This document shows, piece after piece, positions 25,664 to 38,729 of a stretch of DNA of 64,000 nucleotides; position 1 is the first letter of the stretch, and every line of letters begins with the position of its first letter. The stretch is from Eucommia ulmoides (Eukaryota > Streptophyta > Magnoliopsida > Garryales > Eucommiaceae): NCBI GenBank assembly GCA_016647705.1, contig CM028330.1:50084897-50148896 (forward strand). The letters run 5' to 3'. The notes beneath the pieces were generated by a model, which was given only the letters and a program-made list of their open reading frames with translations, made no database searches and was not told where the DNA came from. The translations under genes were made by a program, and so were the position numbers.

Positions 25664-27055
25664 TGATCGCATTACATTTTGTGTGATTTAATATCACTAA
25701 ACTTAGTTTTGTTAATCGATTAAATAAATTAAAATATTAAAAATTAATTAATTTTATTTGTTTTGTAAAATTTTGAAAATGGATAAAATATGAGTTAATT
25801 CAGAGCAAAATAGACGGACAAATGAAATATTTCTAAAAATTACGGTCGATCGTTCCTGGGGTCGCACAATGGCTGGTCGCACGAGCGACCAACCTGTGTG
25901 CTGGTCGCAAGTATGCGACCAGCCACTACTGGTCGCATGGACTAGCCTGGTTACGCTTGTGAGCAATAGAGAGCATTTTGTTCTCTACTCTTGGGTCGCA
26001 CGCGACCCAAGGCAAAGAGCAAAAATGTTCTCTACCCAAGGGTGCACCTTGAGCGGTGCACTCTGTCCTTTTCCCCACATTGTTTTCATTTTATTTTATT
26101 TTAATTTAATTTTTTCTAACATTTTGCAAGATATTTTGGGCTCATTTTCCCACGGGAATTCAGGAGCAATCAAAACTCTCCTATAAATAGAGAGGACTTG
26201 GACAGTGGAGAAGAGAGGAGAAGACCATTTTTGAGCAGAAAGTTTTCATTCACCACCATTTCACCATTTTGTTTGCGAAAGAATCCTAGTTCGAAGTTGA
26301 ATGTATTGGTATTTTTAAGGATTTCATCCGAAAAAATATCAATACACAAAATAACGAGCGACTAATTCCTTTCATCGGATTGGGATTATGGTGAGGTATT
26401 TTGGATTTATGTAATATTGTATTTTTCTCATTTAATTTTGGATTTTTATGTAAACAATTGTATAACATGAAGTTTGTGCTTGAAATGATGTTATTGTGGT
26501 TGGATTTGATTTCAAAATGTTCTTGTAGAGATTTTGGGTTGAATCCAATCACTACTAGAATATTAGATCATGTACCTGTGGTCTCGATTTAATGGTTATA
26601 CAATCGTATTCTTGGGGATTGATTATTGGTTAGATGATTTATACCTAGATGTTAATTCACCGTAGATTAGTATAGTGTAGGAATTAAACATCGAAGATAA
26701 ATCATGCCACAAAATAATAATCCATATCTTTCTGAATAGTTCCGGCTTGTAGCTAGGAACACTCGTTTACACAAATCCGAGTTAAATAGAAAATACAAGA
26801 AAAACATATATTCCAAAATACGGATCTATAATTCCTAGTCCGGTTTTCTATTTTATTTGGTTTGCATTAGTAGTGTTATTTATCTCACTTTTCTTTTATT
26901 AAAAAATCAAAAATCAAATCTCGTCCTCATCAAGGACAAAAAATAATCGAAAATCGATAATTACAAGACTGATCCCTGTGGTTCGACACTCTTACTTAAG
27001 CACATTATACTACGATATTTTGCGCTTAGTTAAGGGAATTATTTTTGAGCGATCA
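25664..27055 (+). repeat. Element B 5' LTR
   Basis: Contains a TATA box (TATAAATAG, 26,182-26,190). Upstream of it lies a cluster of GGTCGC/GCGACC palindromic motifs (25,846-26,012). Confidence 0.93.
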
Positions 27056-27060
27056 AATTT

Positions 27061-27079
27061 TGGCGCCGTTGCCGCGGAT
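27061..27079 (+). other. Primer binding site of element B
   Basis: TGGCGCCGTTGCCGCGGAT, five bases after the LTR. It is one base different from the tRNA-Asp priming site common in Athila-like plant elements. Confidence 0.88.
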
Positions 27080-27325
27080 CGGCATCTCTAATTGTCAATT
27101 TTTATTGTTATTTTTCTTTCTCCACTCATATATATTCATTTATTTTTGTTTTTTGAGTTCTATTTTCGCAGGCTAACTAAGATCCGATCTTCCATTCCAG
27201 ATTTTCAGGAAGGATTCAATTAATCTAAAAAAAAAAAAACTGAAAAAAAAAAAACCCAAAAAAAATAAAAAATTATTTATAATATTATTAATTAATTCTA
27301 CTATTTTTGTCTTTTTATTTTTTTT

Positions 27326-27565
27326 ATTGTTATTGAGACTGGTCGGTCAAAGCCGCCATCATTTTTCTTTTATTTTATTTTAAGAACCGGTCAGCTTAGC
27401 CACCTCTATCTTTTTCTTTACTGTTGTTGAGACCGGTAGGCCAAGCTGCAACCCTCTCATTTTTCTTTACTTTTGTTGAGTCCGGTCAACCAAGCCTCCA
27501 TCCTCTCGTTTTTCCTTTTCTTTACTGTTGTTGAGACGGGACGGCCTAAGTCCACATCTTCTTTG
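27326..27565. repeat. Four ~60-bp leader repeats in element B
   Basis: Units of the form 'tgttgagaccggt' + 'caagcc' + pyrimidine-rich 'tcatttttctttac' occur at about 27,335, 27,383, 27,428 and 27,475-27,545. They sit in the leader between the priming site and the ORF. Confidence 0.7.
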
Positions 27566-27621
27566 TCAATTTATTTACTAGTTTAAATTGCTAAAGAAAA
27601 AAATAAATTGAACTTGGGTAG

Positions 27622-28452
27622 ATGGATTATGATCCTGAGAGAATAGTCACTTTAATTGGAGAAATTTTATATTCTCGATCCCAACCTTATCCATACTCAC
27701 GTACGGTATACCAAAACCCAACTCAATTCACCAACCAATGCCCATACAATTGGCAATATCCCACATGTTCCTATAATAATGTTTATCCTGATCCATATTA
27801 TCCACTGCCCGAGTATAATCAATACTCAAATAATTATGGATGGGATCAACAATATTATATTGATCCTTCGGGGTCGTACTTTTATGATCAATCATATTAC
27901 CAACCCCAATGCCAACCATCATTTACCCAAAGAGCTAGGAATTTTGAACCCACTGAATTGCAACAATCCTTAAAACTATGGGAAGAGTAGCACCAATCCT
28001 TAGCAGAGACTCGCCGAACCTTAGCAGAGACCCGCCGAAACTTAGCAGAGCAAGGCCTAATTTCAAAAATTCAAGACCAAATCTTAGGAAGGCGAGACCA
28101 AGGCTTGGAAGAGGAAATGAAAAGGATAGAAACCCAAATTAGGTGAATCCTTGAAGTTTTAAGCGAGGAAAATGCAAATAGTGGTCTAGAGGTTAACAAT
28201 TGGGTAGGTGGTGAGGAGAGTGGTCTAGAACATGAAAGTAAAATTGAAGAGTCATCAAAAGGACCACAGTTGAGCGAAACTGGTGAGGAACCCAAATGCT
28301 ATAATCCCAAGTTTGAGCCATTTTTGGCTCCACCATCACCAGTGAGTGAGGCAGAGAAGGAAGTGAGCTACAAAAGTGAAAGTGAGTTGGTGAGCGTAGA
28401 AGTCGAAAATACGTATGTGGAGGAAGTCGAGGTCGGAGATCGTAAGGAATAA
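27622..28452 (+). pseudogene. Tyr-rich ORF region of element B
   Basis: The first open block is 27,622-27,990: 122 codons from an ATG 16 bp after an A-rich tract, with 25 or so Tyr residues and many Pro, Gln and Asn. After it comes a region with a repeated LAETRR-like heptad, then a Glu/Ser-rich acidic block to 28,452. I do not recognise the family; a gag-like or RNA-binding role for the element is only a guess. It is the sole coding region of the element. Fossil, with about one or two breaks. Confidence 0.5.
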
Positions 28453-29049
28453 GAGATTAAACTAGAAAAAAAAATATTTGGGTAATCTTCCTTTGATTAA
28501 GTCATCCATTGTACCCATGCCACTGCATCCTGAAGTCAATGTTTATCTATTTGATGCAGTGAATCAGCCATCAACCCTGATTTTGGACGATTCTTGTCAT
28601 ATTCAGTAGGTTGACGGTATTCAGCTTCTCTTGGGGGTCTTAATAAAAGGCCACCAAGTAAGTCCCACTGGAAAGAAATGAGATTTGATCTGGGAAAGAA
28701 GTTGAGCAATTTGAGTGTCGCTCGTTATTCACTACTCACCGACTGGAGAGTATCTCAACAAAAGGTTAGAATAGGGCTATTCCACTACGGATAGAGGGTT
28801 AAGACACTCGTCGTCTAGCTGAAGACGTTAAACTTAGCACTGAGTGGGTGACAACCCACTGTTGTTTTTTTAAATGTCTTATTTTAGTTTTTATTTTTAT
28901 ATGTGATTTGATGAGTTTCCCTTGAGTGTGCTGTCAGACAAGTTTATGAGCAGTCCACACCAACTCAGTCCAAAAATGCAATTCAATTACGTCAGGTTGT
29001 ATCTCCCCTTGCCAAATTAATTTCGTACTTTTCTCATTGAGGACAATGC

Positions 29050-29075
29050 GAAGTTTAGGTTTGGGGAAGGGGATA
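29050..29075 (+). other. Second polypurine-like tract in element B
   Basis: AGTTTAGGTTTGGGGAAGGG, about 1.15 kb before the tract that abuts the 3' LTR and very like it (AGGTTTGGGGGTG). Comparable internal tracts are seen in Athila-like repeats. Confidence 0.5.
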
Positions 29076-29395
29076 ATTGCTTGTATTGCTTTTGATTTTT
29101 ATTCCAAACTTTAGTTTGTCAATCTATCCTATGATTACATATATATCGAGTTCAAACTTGAGTTTGTTAAAATAATCATTGAGACATAGGACTGATTTTT
29201 AAAAATATTTTATTTTTGACTCTCACATGCATGATAACTTTATTTTATTTTAAATTTAGGATATGAGCTGATTTACTGAATTTTGACTTGAAAATAATCT
29301 ATCCCTAGAGTTTAAATATATATGTAGGAGTTTAAATATTTATGTAAAAAAAAAAATTATTAAAAAAAAAAAAAAGAAAAAAAATATTATATATA

Positions 29396-29397
29396 TA

Positions 29398-29469
<72 letters not shown>
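29396..29469. repeat. (AAT)n microsatellite
   Basis: About 24 uninterrupted AAT units inside element B, preceded by an A-rich and (TA)n stretch. Confidence 0.97.
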
Positions 29470-29470
<1 letters not shown>

Positions 29471-30221
29471 GATTTCCTGTCTTAACAATGAACTTTTTCT
29501 GAGTAACCGAGCCTCTTGCCTCAGTAAGCTTTGAGAGTTCGCGTCAAAAGGTAAAAGCGATTTGTTAAGACAATAAGTGACTAGTTAACTTTGAAGCCTA
29601 AGTTGTTCGAGTTATTAATCCTAAAGAGTGCTTCATCACCTAATACCCCGGGCCAACTAGATTGGGATCATTGGCCCAAGACTCGCTACATGGACATCTT
29701 AGAAAGCCCAGTCGAGTTAACATTGCACAGTCACTTATTGAAGGGAAATTATTTATTTTTAAAAAAATAAAAATAAATAAATAAATAAATAAAATTCTAT
29801 TTCAGGGAAAATATTATTTGATTGTTCAAAACTAGTGATCAAGCTACTTGTGCTAAATTTATTATAAGAGAGAGCTACATGTATGTTGTGGGAGCAAAAA
29901 TGAATATCGCTAAAAATTATGTGCTATAAGATCACTGACTATTTTAGTAACTCTTGTATGATTTCGATTTGATATGTTAGCAGTGGATCAGATTGATAAA
30001 TCTTTTGTATGGAAGAAAATTCACACAGGGAATTTCGGATGTTTATGGGTAGCATCACTGTAAACCCTCACGAGACTAAACTCGTCTACTAGGGGTGATC
30101 TAGGGGTTTAAAGGCTTGTTACATACGTTAAATACAACCGTGTTCCCTACGAAAGTGGTTTTTCATTTAATTAGTTTAGTTAATTTTGCTCAAGGACTAG
30201 CAAAACTTAGGTTTGGGGGTG

Positions 30222-31624
30222 TGATCGCATCACATTTGTGCGATTTAATACCACTAAACTTAGTTTTGTTAATCGATTAAATAAATTAAAATATTAAAAA
30301 TTAATTAATTTTATTTGTATTTGTAAAATTTTGAAAATGGACAAAAAATGAGTTAATTCAGAGCAAAATAGATGGACAAATGAAATATTTCTAAAAATCA
30401 CGGTCGATTGTTCCCAGGGTTGCACAATGGCTGGTCGCACGAGTGACCAACCTGTGTGTTGGTCGCAGGCATGCGACCAACCACTACTGGTCGCATGGAC
30501 CATCCTAGTCACGCTTGTGACCAACTGGTCACAAGCGTGACCAACAGAGAGCATTTTTCCCTCTGCTCTTGGGTCGCACGCGACCCAAGGTAAATAGCAA
30601 AAATGCTCTCCGCCCAAGGGTGCACCTTGTGCGGTGTACCCTATCCCTTTTTCCACATTTGTTTTTTAATTTTATTTTAATTTTGTCTAACATTTTGCAA
30701 GATATTTTGGGCTCATTTTCCCACGGCAATTCAGGAGCAATCAAAACTCATATAAATAGAGAGGAATCGGATAGTGGAGAAAAGAAGAGGAGACCATTTT
30801 TTAGCAGAAAGTTTTTATTCACCACCTTTTCACCATTTTGTTTGCGGAAGAAGCCTGGTTCGAAGTTGAATGTATTGGTATTTTTGAGGATTTCATCCAA
30901 AAAAATATCAATACACAAAATAATGAGCGGCTAATTCCTTTCATCAAATTGAGATTATGGTGAGGTATTTTGGATTTATGTAATATTGTATTTTTCTCAT
31001 TTATTTTTGGATTTTTGTGTAAACAATTGTATAACATAAAGTTTGTGCTTGAAATGATGCTATTGTGGTTGGATTTGATTTCAAAATGTTCTGGTAGAGA
31101 TTTTGGGTTGAATCCAATCACTACTAGAACATTAGATCGTGTATCTGTGGTCTCGATCTAATGGTTATACAATTGTATTTTTAGGGATTGATTATTGGTT
31201 GGTTGATTTATGCCTAGATATTAATTCACCGTAGATTAGTGTAGTGTAGGAATTAAACATCGAAGATAAATCATGCCATAAAATAACAATCAATATCTTT
31301 CTGAGTAGTTCCGGCTTGTAGCTAGGAACACTCGTTTACACAAATCCGAGTTAAATAGAAAATACAAGAAAAGCATATGTTCCAAAATACGGATCTATAA
31401 TTTCTAATCCGGTTTTCTATTTTATTTGGTTTGCATTAGTAGTTTTATTTATCTCACTTTTCTTTTATTAAAAAATCAAAAATCAAACCTCGTCCTCATC
31501 AAGGAAGAAAAATAATCGAAAATCAATAATTACAAGACCGATCCTGGTGGTTTGACACCCTTACTTAAGCATATTATACTATGATATTTTGCGTTTAGTT
31601 AAGAGAATTATTTTTGAGTGATCA
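30222..31624 (+). repeat. Element B 3' LTR
   Basis: TATA box at 30,751-30,759. It carries an extra perfect palindromic segment near 30,508-30,545 (GGTCACAAGCGTGACC type) that the 5' copy lacks. Confidence 0.93.
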
Positions 31625-32044
31625 GTAGGCTACCATGCTTTGGTTATTTGCTAGGTAATCACCGTTGACCTGATTGATAACGAGCTAGGAATAGCACATT
31701 ACCAAGAGGGTTCCCACGTTAAACTCTCAGGCTAAGCGCAGCCCAGCCAACAATGATTTGTACTTGGCCTCATTATTTGTAGCTCGAAATCAGAGCCTGA
31801 GGGTGTACTCGATTTCTTTTTTATCCAAGGCGACAAGGACTATCCTGGTACCCGAGCCGCTCTGGTTGGAGGATCCATCAGTGAAGAGCTGCCACAAGTC
31901 GGGGCCAAGGTCGTTATATGCTTTAGTCAGTTCGATCGAGCTTCCGGCCCGTCCTGAATTTTCAGCGGTCTGCTCGGATTCACCTTGATCGGAGATGGTC
32001 TTCTCTTCGGGGAAGGTCAACTCGGCTATGAAGTTTGCCAGGAT

Positions 32045-32434
32045 TTATCCCTTGATTGCCATCATTGGGCGATATTTGATATGAAATTGGCCCAGTTCTA
32101 GGCTATACTTCATTAACCTCCCTAAGACATTAGGGGAATGAAGAATTTCCCTTAACTGCTGCTCGGTCAACACCACAATGGTATGAGCTTGAAAATATTG
32201 GCGTAGCTTTCTCAAGGTGATCAACAGGGTATAGGCTAATTTTTGGAATTTTGTGTACCTCGTCTCGGCGTCGGTTAAGACACGACTCGAGTAATAGATC
32301 GGGCTCTGTATGCCAACGTCATCCCTGACGAGGGCGGTACTGACGGCTATGAGGGAGACCGCGATGTAAATGAGCAGGTCTTCATCTTTTTTAGGCGTGG
32401 TGACTAGGGGAGCTGATGATAGATATTTTTTCAA
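32045..32434 (-). pseudogene. Element C RNase H domain
   Basis: Contains YYSSRVLTDAETRYTKFQKL and, toward the end, LGQFHIKYRPM, both standard for gypsy RNase H joined to reverse transcriptase. It follows the reverse transcriptase region on the minus strand. Open over this span; the gene as a whole is broken. Confidence 0.85.
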
Positions 32435-32872
32435 TTCTTCAAAGGTGCGGTCAGACTCCTCGGTCTACTCAAATGCCTTGTTTCCCCGGAGGATTTTGAA
32501 AAATGGGAGGCATTTTTCGGACGACTTGGAGATGAACCGGTTTAGGGTGGCCAATCGACCCGTTAGTATTTGGACCTCTTTTTTGTTCTGAGAAAAGGCT
32601 ATGTCGAGCACCGCACTGATCTGGTTGGGATTTGCGTCGATGCTGTGCTGGGAGACCATGAAGCCCAAGAATTTGCCAGCGGACACGCTGAAAATGCACT
32701 TGTTTGGATTCAGCTTCATGCGGTGAGCTCGGAGCTTATGTAAGCAGGCTTGGAGATGGTCGAGATAGTCTTCAGCCCGGCTACTCTTCACGAGCATATC
32801 ACCGATGTACACCTCTATTGTGTTCCCGATTTCCTCCTTGAACATTTTGTTGACAAACCTCTGATAGGTCAC

Positions 32873-34382
32873 TGGTAGGGGCGCGAAATGCACGCCGCTA
32901 CTTACTCTCGCAAGCATACGAGGTCTAAGTTTTAATATAGTGGATCTTGAAGATCGGATATCGTTCCCACAGAGAAAAGTGTGAATAATTGAATTGAATA
33001 CCGCAATTGACGTAGTCTCATGTTATCCTGACAACGGAAGACATGAATTGAAATTAAACTAAGTTAAACTAAAATTAGTGGGTTAATTCTAACTAAGTTG
33101 ATTAATTAGGGATTGATTTTGTTCACTTAATAAACGTTTGATTTCGTTTAGTTAACAATAACGGAGTTTAGGTATTCGACAATCTCGGTTCGTAAACTCC
33201 TCCGCCACCTCTTCCAAGTGTAAGACGAGGGAATACGCGACTTTGTGTCGACGAAGAGGTCTCCCTCAATGTCTTAAAAACTCTAGGTTGCGTGAGTCTT
33301 GACCCAACGTCATCGATTGCACACTAACTAACGCCCTTCCGGGTCGTTAGGTCGTCACGATGTGTTTACCCTAGTCCAAATCCAGGGTTACCTCTCCCGA
33401 GGGTCAAACCCTAGATTCTCAAATCCGACCCTAATACCATAACAAGCATACTAAGATCGTCATCAAATGATAAACACAATCGGACTTAAAAGCAACAACC
33501 GTTAAGGAAACGTATATTAAACCAAACGAGTATTTATACAATTAAAACTTTCCCTAACTAATCTCTAATTTACACTAACATGTTCTTAGCCAATACAACA
33601 TTAAATAAAGAGGAGATCATCAATATCAACAAAATATTAAATACAAAGATGGAAACAAGGGAAGAAAATCCAAATCTCAAAGTGGAGTAGTCTACTTTCG
33701 CCAAAGAACAATCGTCCCAAGCTTCCTCTTCTCTGTTGATGAACTTCTTCTTCTTCTAGCACTTCAAGGATTAGCCAAGAACACCTCCTAAACTAATCTA
33801 ATCTACTTCCTAAATTATCTAAACCTAACTAAGGTGAAAAGAGAGCTCTCAAGAACAACCGGGGCCTCCTCTCACGTCTAAGGGTTTTTGAGGTTTGGTG
33901 GAGAAAGGGGTTTTATAGGCAAGGTTTGGAAAAATCTTCAAAATATCTGAAAACAGATATTTCTGTGCAGAGTGTCACCACCTAAGCGGTGGTTCACCAC
34001 TTAGGCGGTGGCTTTAAGTCGGTTAAGCTTATGTCGGTAACTTCGCCTAGGCGGTGGTTTTTCTACCTAGGCGGTGGCTGCTGGCACAACATTCTGATCT
34101 TTTCTCGCCTAGGCAGTAGTTCAGCCCTTCAGCACTTCGAACATTCTGCCTCTTTTTCGCTTAGGCAGTGGAACTTCTGCCTAGGCGGTGGTCTTCATTC
34201 ACCGAAACCCTGTTTTGCACATTTTGTTCACCGTTTCTCCACCGTTTTCACTTGTTTATCGCCCTTTAACGTCCTTTCACCTGTTTTACACTAAAACAAA
34301 CTAAAACACAATTAAATATAACTAAAACGCTTGAAAACTAACAAATTCGGTTTAGAAATAGATAGGTTTTACACACCTATCA
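32873..34382 (-). repeat. Element D 3' LTR
   Basis: 1,510 bp. A minus-strand TATA-like CTATAAAACC lies at 33,911-33,919. A cluster of CGCCTAGGCGGTGG-type palindromes at 33,966-34,190 lies upstream of it. Confidence 0.93.
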
Positions 34383-36130
34383 ATACTCCCAAACTTAGAA
34401 TTTTGCTAGTCATCGAGCAAAACACTAACGCTAAACTAAACTAACTAACGAACTAACCAACTAAAAATGAAAAATTAAACCAACACGAAAGAAGTATATG
34501 CATGTAAATATAAAGTTCAATCGAAATGACCAATTTGCTCCTCCCTCAACATCCCTAAATCGGATCAAGTTCAGGAAGTAACCCACACCAAGTGGTGTTC
34601 TAGAATTTCAACGATCAATATCAATAAAAATCATTCTAGATCCATTTGAAGTGTGTGTGTGAGAACTCAAATGTATAACTAGTCAAATACCGGATTCGAT
34701 TATTCAATCGTTAAGCTTATAACTTAAACCGTTGAAGGATTCAGGAAAACCATACGCTTGATTGGAGTCTACTATCCACTAATGTAGGCTAGGATATTCA
34801 CAGAAATCAATAGGGCTTGGTTTGGCTTTGGAGAACGACCACGGGTATTACTGGAATTGAAAATAGATAATCGTTTTAATCGATCAATACCCGAGGTAAA
34901 ATCGCTTGTCGCTATCCTCTCTCATGGCCCCACATTTAAAGTACAACTCTGAATAAGAAACGAAAATCCTTGTATACACTTGTCGAGAGAGAATAAAATG
35001 AAAACTATATTCACATTATTCTTTTTTTTTTTTTTTTCTAACATATTTCTAAATTAACTCGAATTATTACAGTTTTAGGAGAGTGCAAAAAAAAAAAAAA
35101 AAAATTAGAGAAACACACCCCCAAACTTATTCGAATTTATAAAATTTTAAGAATATGTAAAAAGAAATGATAGGAACACACCTCTAAACTTATTTTAGGA
35201 GCGTCCAAAAGGAATACGAAAGTGACAAGTGAATACACTAATACCGAATCAATAAAAATTTATGAGAAACCCGACCGCTCACTTGATTTCACTCAATTTT
35301 GAAAATTAGGCTTAGCGACATTGGGTTAGGAAAAATTTAATTGAAAGGAGTATTTGAACGTTTTCAGAATTGATTACGTTATTGGCTTCGACAGGGGAAA
35401 TAAGGAATTAACATTTTCAGGTTAGCTACAATGGTTCAAGTGAAAAATTGACAGCCTAAATCACGTCTCCGGAATTACCTTACCTAGGATTCCGCCTCAA
35501 GTTTTCACCAAATCAAGTTCTAGTTTCCTCATTTTCTATCATGAGCTTAATATCGGATAATTAACGTCTAATTGTTTAGATAATTATACATTGAGTTCAA
35601 ATGTCGTGTAATTTTTGGATCGAGATAATTTTTACCTAATCGACATGTTAAGCACACAAAACACACAAGGAATGTATTACCCCCGACCTCAATATGCAAT
35701 TAGGGGATAATTCTCATAATCGGGTCTTGGCTCAAATGAACTCACATCTAAACATGCAAACACAACTTTATACATACACAAATCTAAACTAATTCTAATA
35801 CTAACATATATAGATTAATCTAACACTAAACATGCAAAAAAAAAAAAAAATTAAACTAAACTAAAATAAAAATTTTAAAACTAAAACATTCAAAATAAAA
35901 TAAATACATAAACATAGATTTGTACATCAAAAATTTTGCATACTGTTCAAAAAATTATATTTGTTCATCATTTTCTAAAAAAAATCAAAATGGATGAACA
36001 CTCACTAAACTATCATCTATTCCATACCATCCAGGCCTGAATATGGCAGTGTTCCAACATCAGCGAACCCAATAAACATATAGCATGCTTGCAAACAAAA
36101 TATGTTGTGCACATACCTAGGGAATAAGAC
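34383..36130. other. Element D 3' untranslated region
   Basis: AT-rich, no ORF of note, with two A/T homopolymer runs near 35,022-35,103. It resembles the long non-coding tail of Athila-like elements. Confidence 0.6.
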
Positions 36131-37274
36131 TTATTCCTTACTGTTCACCTGAAGACGAATCATCACCATCATCACTTTGGGAAGGAGAGTGTGGTCTTTG
36201 GAGGAGATGTGGTGGAACAGATGGCATCGGAGGGTAATCGTCCATCTCAAGGCCAAGGCCATCCCAAATCTTCCGTTGGACTGGATCTTGTTGCCTCGAA
36301 AATTGGTCCAAGAAATAAGTAATCTCATATTGGTTCTGGAGGACGGTCTGAAGCTTGTTATTTATCCTCTCTTGGGAGTTTTCATCTCGGGCTCCAGAAG
36401 GTCCAGTCGTCTCGTCTGCTTGCTCTTCTCCTTTCTCAAGCTCAGGCTTGGCTGTCTCTTACGCCCTAGTATTCCACAACTGGTTTATCGATGACAGATT
36501 AAGTGGAACGATAGGGTCGCATAGGCTTCCCCTGGATACGATCACGTCAGCTAATATGAAAATATGGGTCAATAGTGACGGAAACGGGAGCCCAGCCTTT
36601 ACCGTCTTTGTAGAATGTATGATCGATGAATAGATTAGAAATCCAACGTTGATTGGTTGCCTGGTTTGAATTTTATAGATAAAAAAGGCCCTGTCCTTTG
36701 AGACGTCTGACAGATGTGACGTCGGTAGGAGGCTTCCGCAAATGAAGTGGTGCCAGATTTTTGGAATTGGCTTGAGGTATTTCACCGAAAAGGTAGCGAC
36801 ATTCGGCCCTTGGTGTTTCCACTTTACTTCGCCAGATGTGATCTTTTGAATGACCCTATGCAAAGTAGGGTCTTGGCTTTCAAGGGACTCTGGTGCCGAT
36901 AGTCCAAAGAGATGGTTGATAAAGTCAGGGCTGAGGATGATAGGTTGATTCCAAACCCTTGCTTAGTCGTCAATGGCCTTTGTAGCATTAGCATAAAACT
37001 CTTTGACCAAAACAATCTCGCCTAGGGGTGGCGATTTACAGAATTGCTCCTAGTGGCGGCTTCGGATTTCATTTTGAAATTCCACCGGGAGATCTTCAAT
37101 CGGACCGAAACCCCGTTGACGTATGCAGGCACGAAATTTTTCGTGTTCTTTAAAGTTCTCCTCCACTTGTTTTGACACAAAACGGGTGGTATCGTAGTCA
37201 ACGTCGGTCGGCACCCCAAGGTGTGAACTTGACCCTTCTCCTCTCACCCTCTTCTTTGCTGCTCTCTTCGGCAT
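36131..37274 (-). pseudogene. 'Putative plant transposon protein' (PF20167-like) ORF of element D
   Basis: The start at 37,274 gives MPKRAAKKRVRGEG, a basic, possibly nuclear-targeting N-terminus. Downstream blocks include EFYANA, then SLLPTSHLSDVSKDRAFFIY and GLPFPSLLTHI (36,863-36,459). Spacing and wording match the plant family recorded as putative plant transposon protein (PF20167), usual in Athila-like repeats, whose biochemical role is unknown. The tail (36,328-36,131) is hydrophilic and acidic. Fossil with a few breaks. Confidence 0.72.
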
Positions 37275-37894
37275 TACCTAACAATCACAATCACAAAAAC
37301 CCAATACAATCTCATCATATATGAACAATTGAAAAACATAAACCTCCCTAATCACTTTGTCAAGAACACATACATCCCAAAACGAACACCCATTTGAATT
37401 TTTCAAATAAATTTCACAAATGTGACATCCTATTTTAGTTCACATACTCAACCAATCCAATTAAACATTCTCATCCCCAAGAATCAAACCAAAAACCCAT
37501 GGAACTTCGGAATCGCAAAAATAGGGTTAAGGGTTTTTCGGCAAAATTTCAAAATCCAATGATTTCTTTGATATAATCATGCAGACCAACCAATAATTTC
37601 AACAACTAGACTAAATGTAAAGTAAAAGAAACTTACTTGTTGAGAATTAATGGTCTAATCGAAAGAGAATGAAGAAATTGCACCTTTTACGCAAAACCCT
37701 AAATTTTCGGAAATAGGGGTGGAGATCCGATTCTTAGAGGTTGAATTGTGATGGAAATGACTATTTTTGGTAATGGAATGATGATTTTTGAGTATTGAAA
37801 CGGTTTGGAAGTGAGGTTTTAGAGAGAAGGTGGGGGATTTAGGGAGGGAACCTTGCGATTTCAATTTTGAACGAATGGGTTCTTTTTAACTGCA

Positions 37895-38190
37895 GAAGGT
37901 TCACCGCTTAGGCGGTAGATTTATCGCTTAGGCGGTGAAGCCCTTTTCTTTAAAATCAAACATTCTGATGAAATTCTGCCTAGGCGGTGGTTTTTCCACC
38001 TAAGCTAAATTACACCAGTATGAAAACATTTTATTCTGCTGCTAATCTGCCTAGGCGGTGGAGCTTATTTTGAAAATTTGGTGCATCCTGTATTTTTACC
38101 GCCTAAGTGGTGGTTCACCGCTTGGGCGGTGGGCCGTTTTTGCTGAAAAATACCCACTCTATATTTTTACCGCCTAAGCGGTGGGCCTGC
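37895..38190. repeat. CCTAGGCGGTGG palindrome cluster in the element D leader
   Basis: About eight copies of CGCCTAGGCGGTGG or CGCTTAGGCGGT in 300 bp, the same motif as in the LTRs of this element. They lie upstream of the ORF start in the minus-strand leader. Confidence 0.8.
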
Positions 38191-38729
38191 AGCTCCCACT
38201 TTCATATTTTTCTCAAAATTTCAAAATACGGCTCCACCCGTACGTTTTCATTTCGCTTGTTTAACGTTTTTAAACTTAAAATACTTCCCCAAACGTCCAT
38301 ACTCCTAAATTCACTTCCGAACAAGTTCCGAAGCCATGCCGGCTTCCAAAAAGAATAAATAATCAAATAAATAGTAATAAAAATTGGGTAATTTGATACC
38401 CTAAGTTTTATTTAAAAAAAAAATAGCTCTTGAGTTACCGTCCCCAGCTGGACTATCGTGACACTAAGTATTTTTCACCAAAAACTCCCCATAGACAAGG
38501 AATTTGGGCTCAAATGCTCAGTCGGATCAAGATCATGGCTTGAAGTCGGCTTCTCCTCTCAGTCCTTAACATTTGCAATAAGCTCAATCTCAGGATTGAG
38601 AATTAAGAATTCCAATCTTCTTCATCTTTTCTCGCACTGCTTGATCTCATCAACACAATGAAACAAAAAAATTAAAATTAAAAACAAAACAAAAATAAAT
38701 GTCAGGATTAATACTCGATTACTTAGTCG

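Larger units (their letters stand above)
25664..31624 (+). mobile_element. Element B: non-autonomous Athila-like LTR element
   Basis: LTRs of 1,392 and 1,403 bp (25,664-27,055 and 30,222-31,624) have ends TGATCGC…GCGATCA (the 3' copy ends GTGATCA). Both flanks carry GTAGG. A tRNA-Asp type priming site (27,061-27,079) and a polypurine tract (30,210-30,221) are present. The 3.2-kb interior has one Tyr-rich ORF region and no polymerase, so it must have relied on enzymes from another element. A 'gacgttaaac…gggtgacaacccac' tail after the ORF region (28,825-28,860) is typical of Athila-like elements. LTR divergence is about 4-5% by eye, perhaps 1.5-2 million years. It is structurally complete, with about one or two breaks in its ORF region. 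Confidence 0.92.
25440..32020 (-). pseudogene. Element C second (archaeal-type) RNase H, split by element B
   Basis: The N-side piece (31,630-32,020) shows WQLFTDGSSNQSGSG, and the C-side piece (25,440-25,697) shows the ENRHVDALANLA segment. This is the extra RNase H domain that marks the Tat lineage. Element B is inserted between the pieces. Confidence 0.82.
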
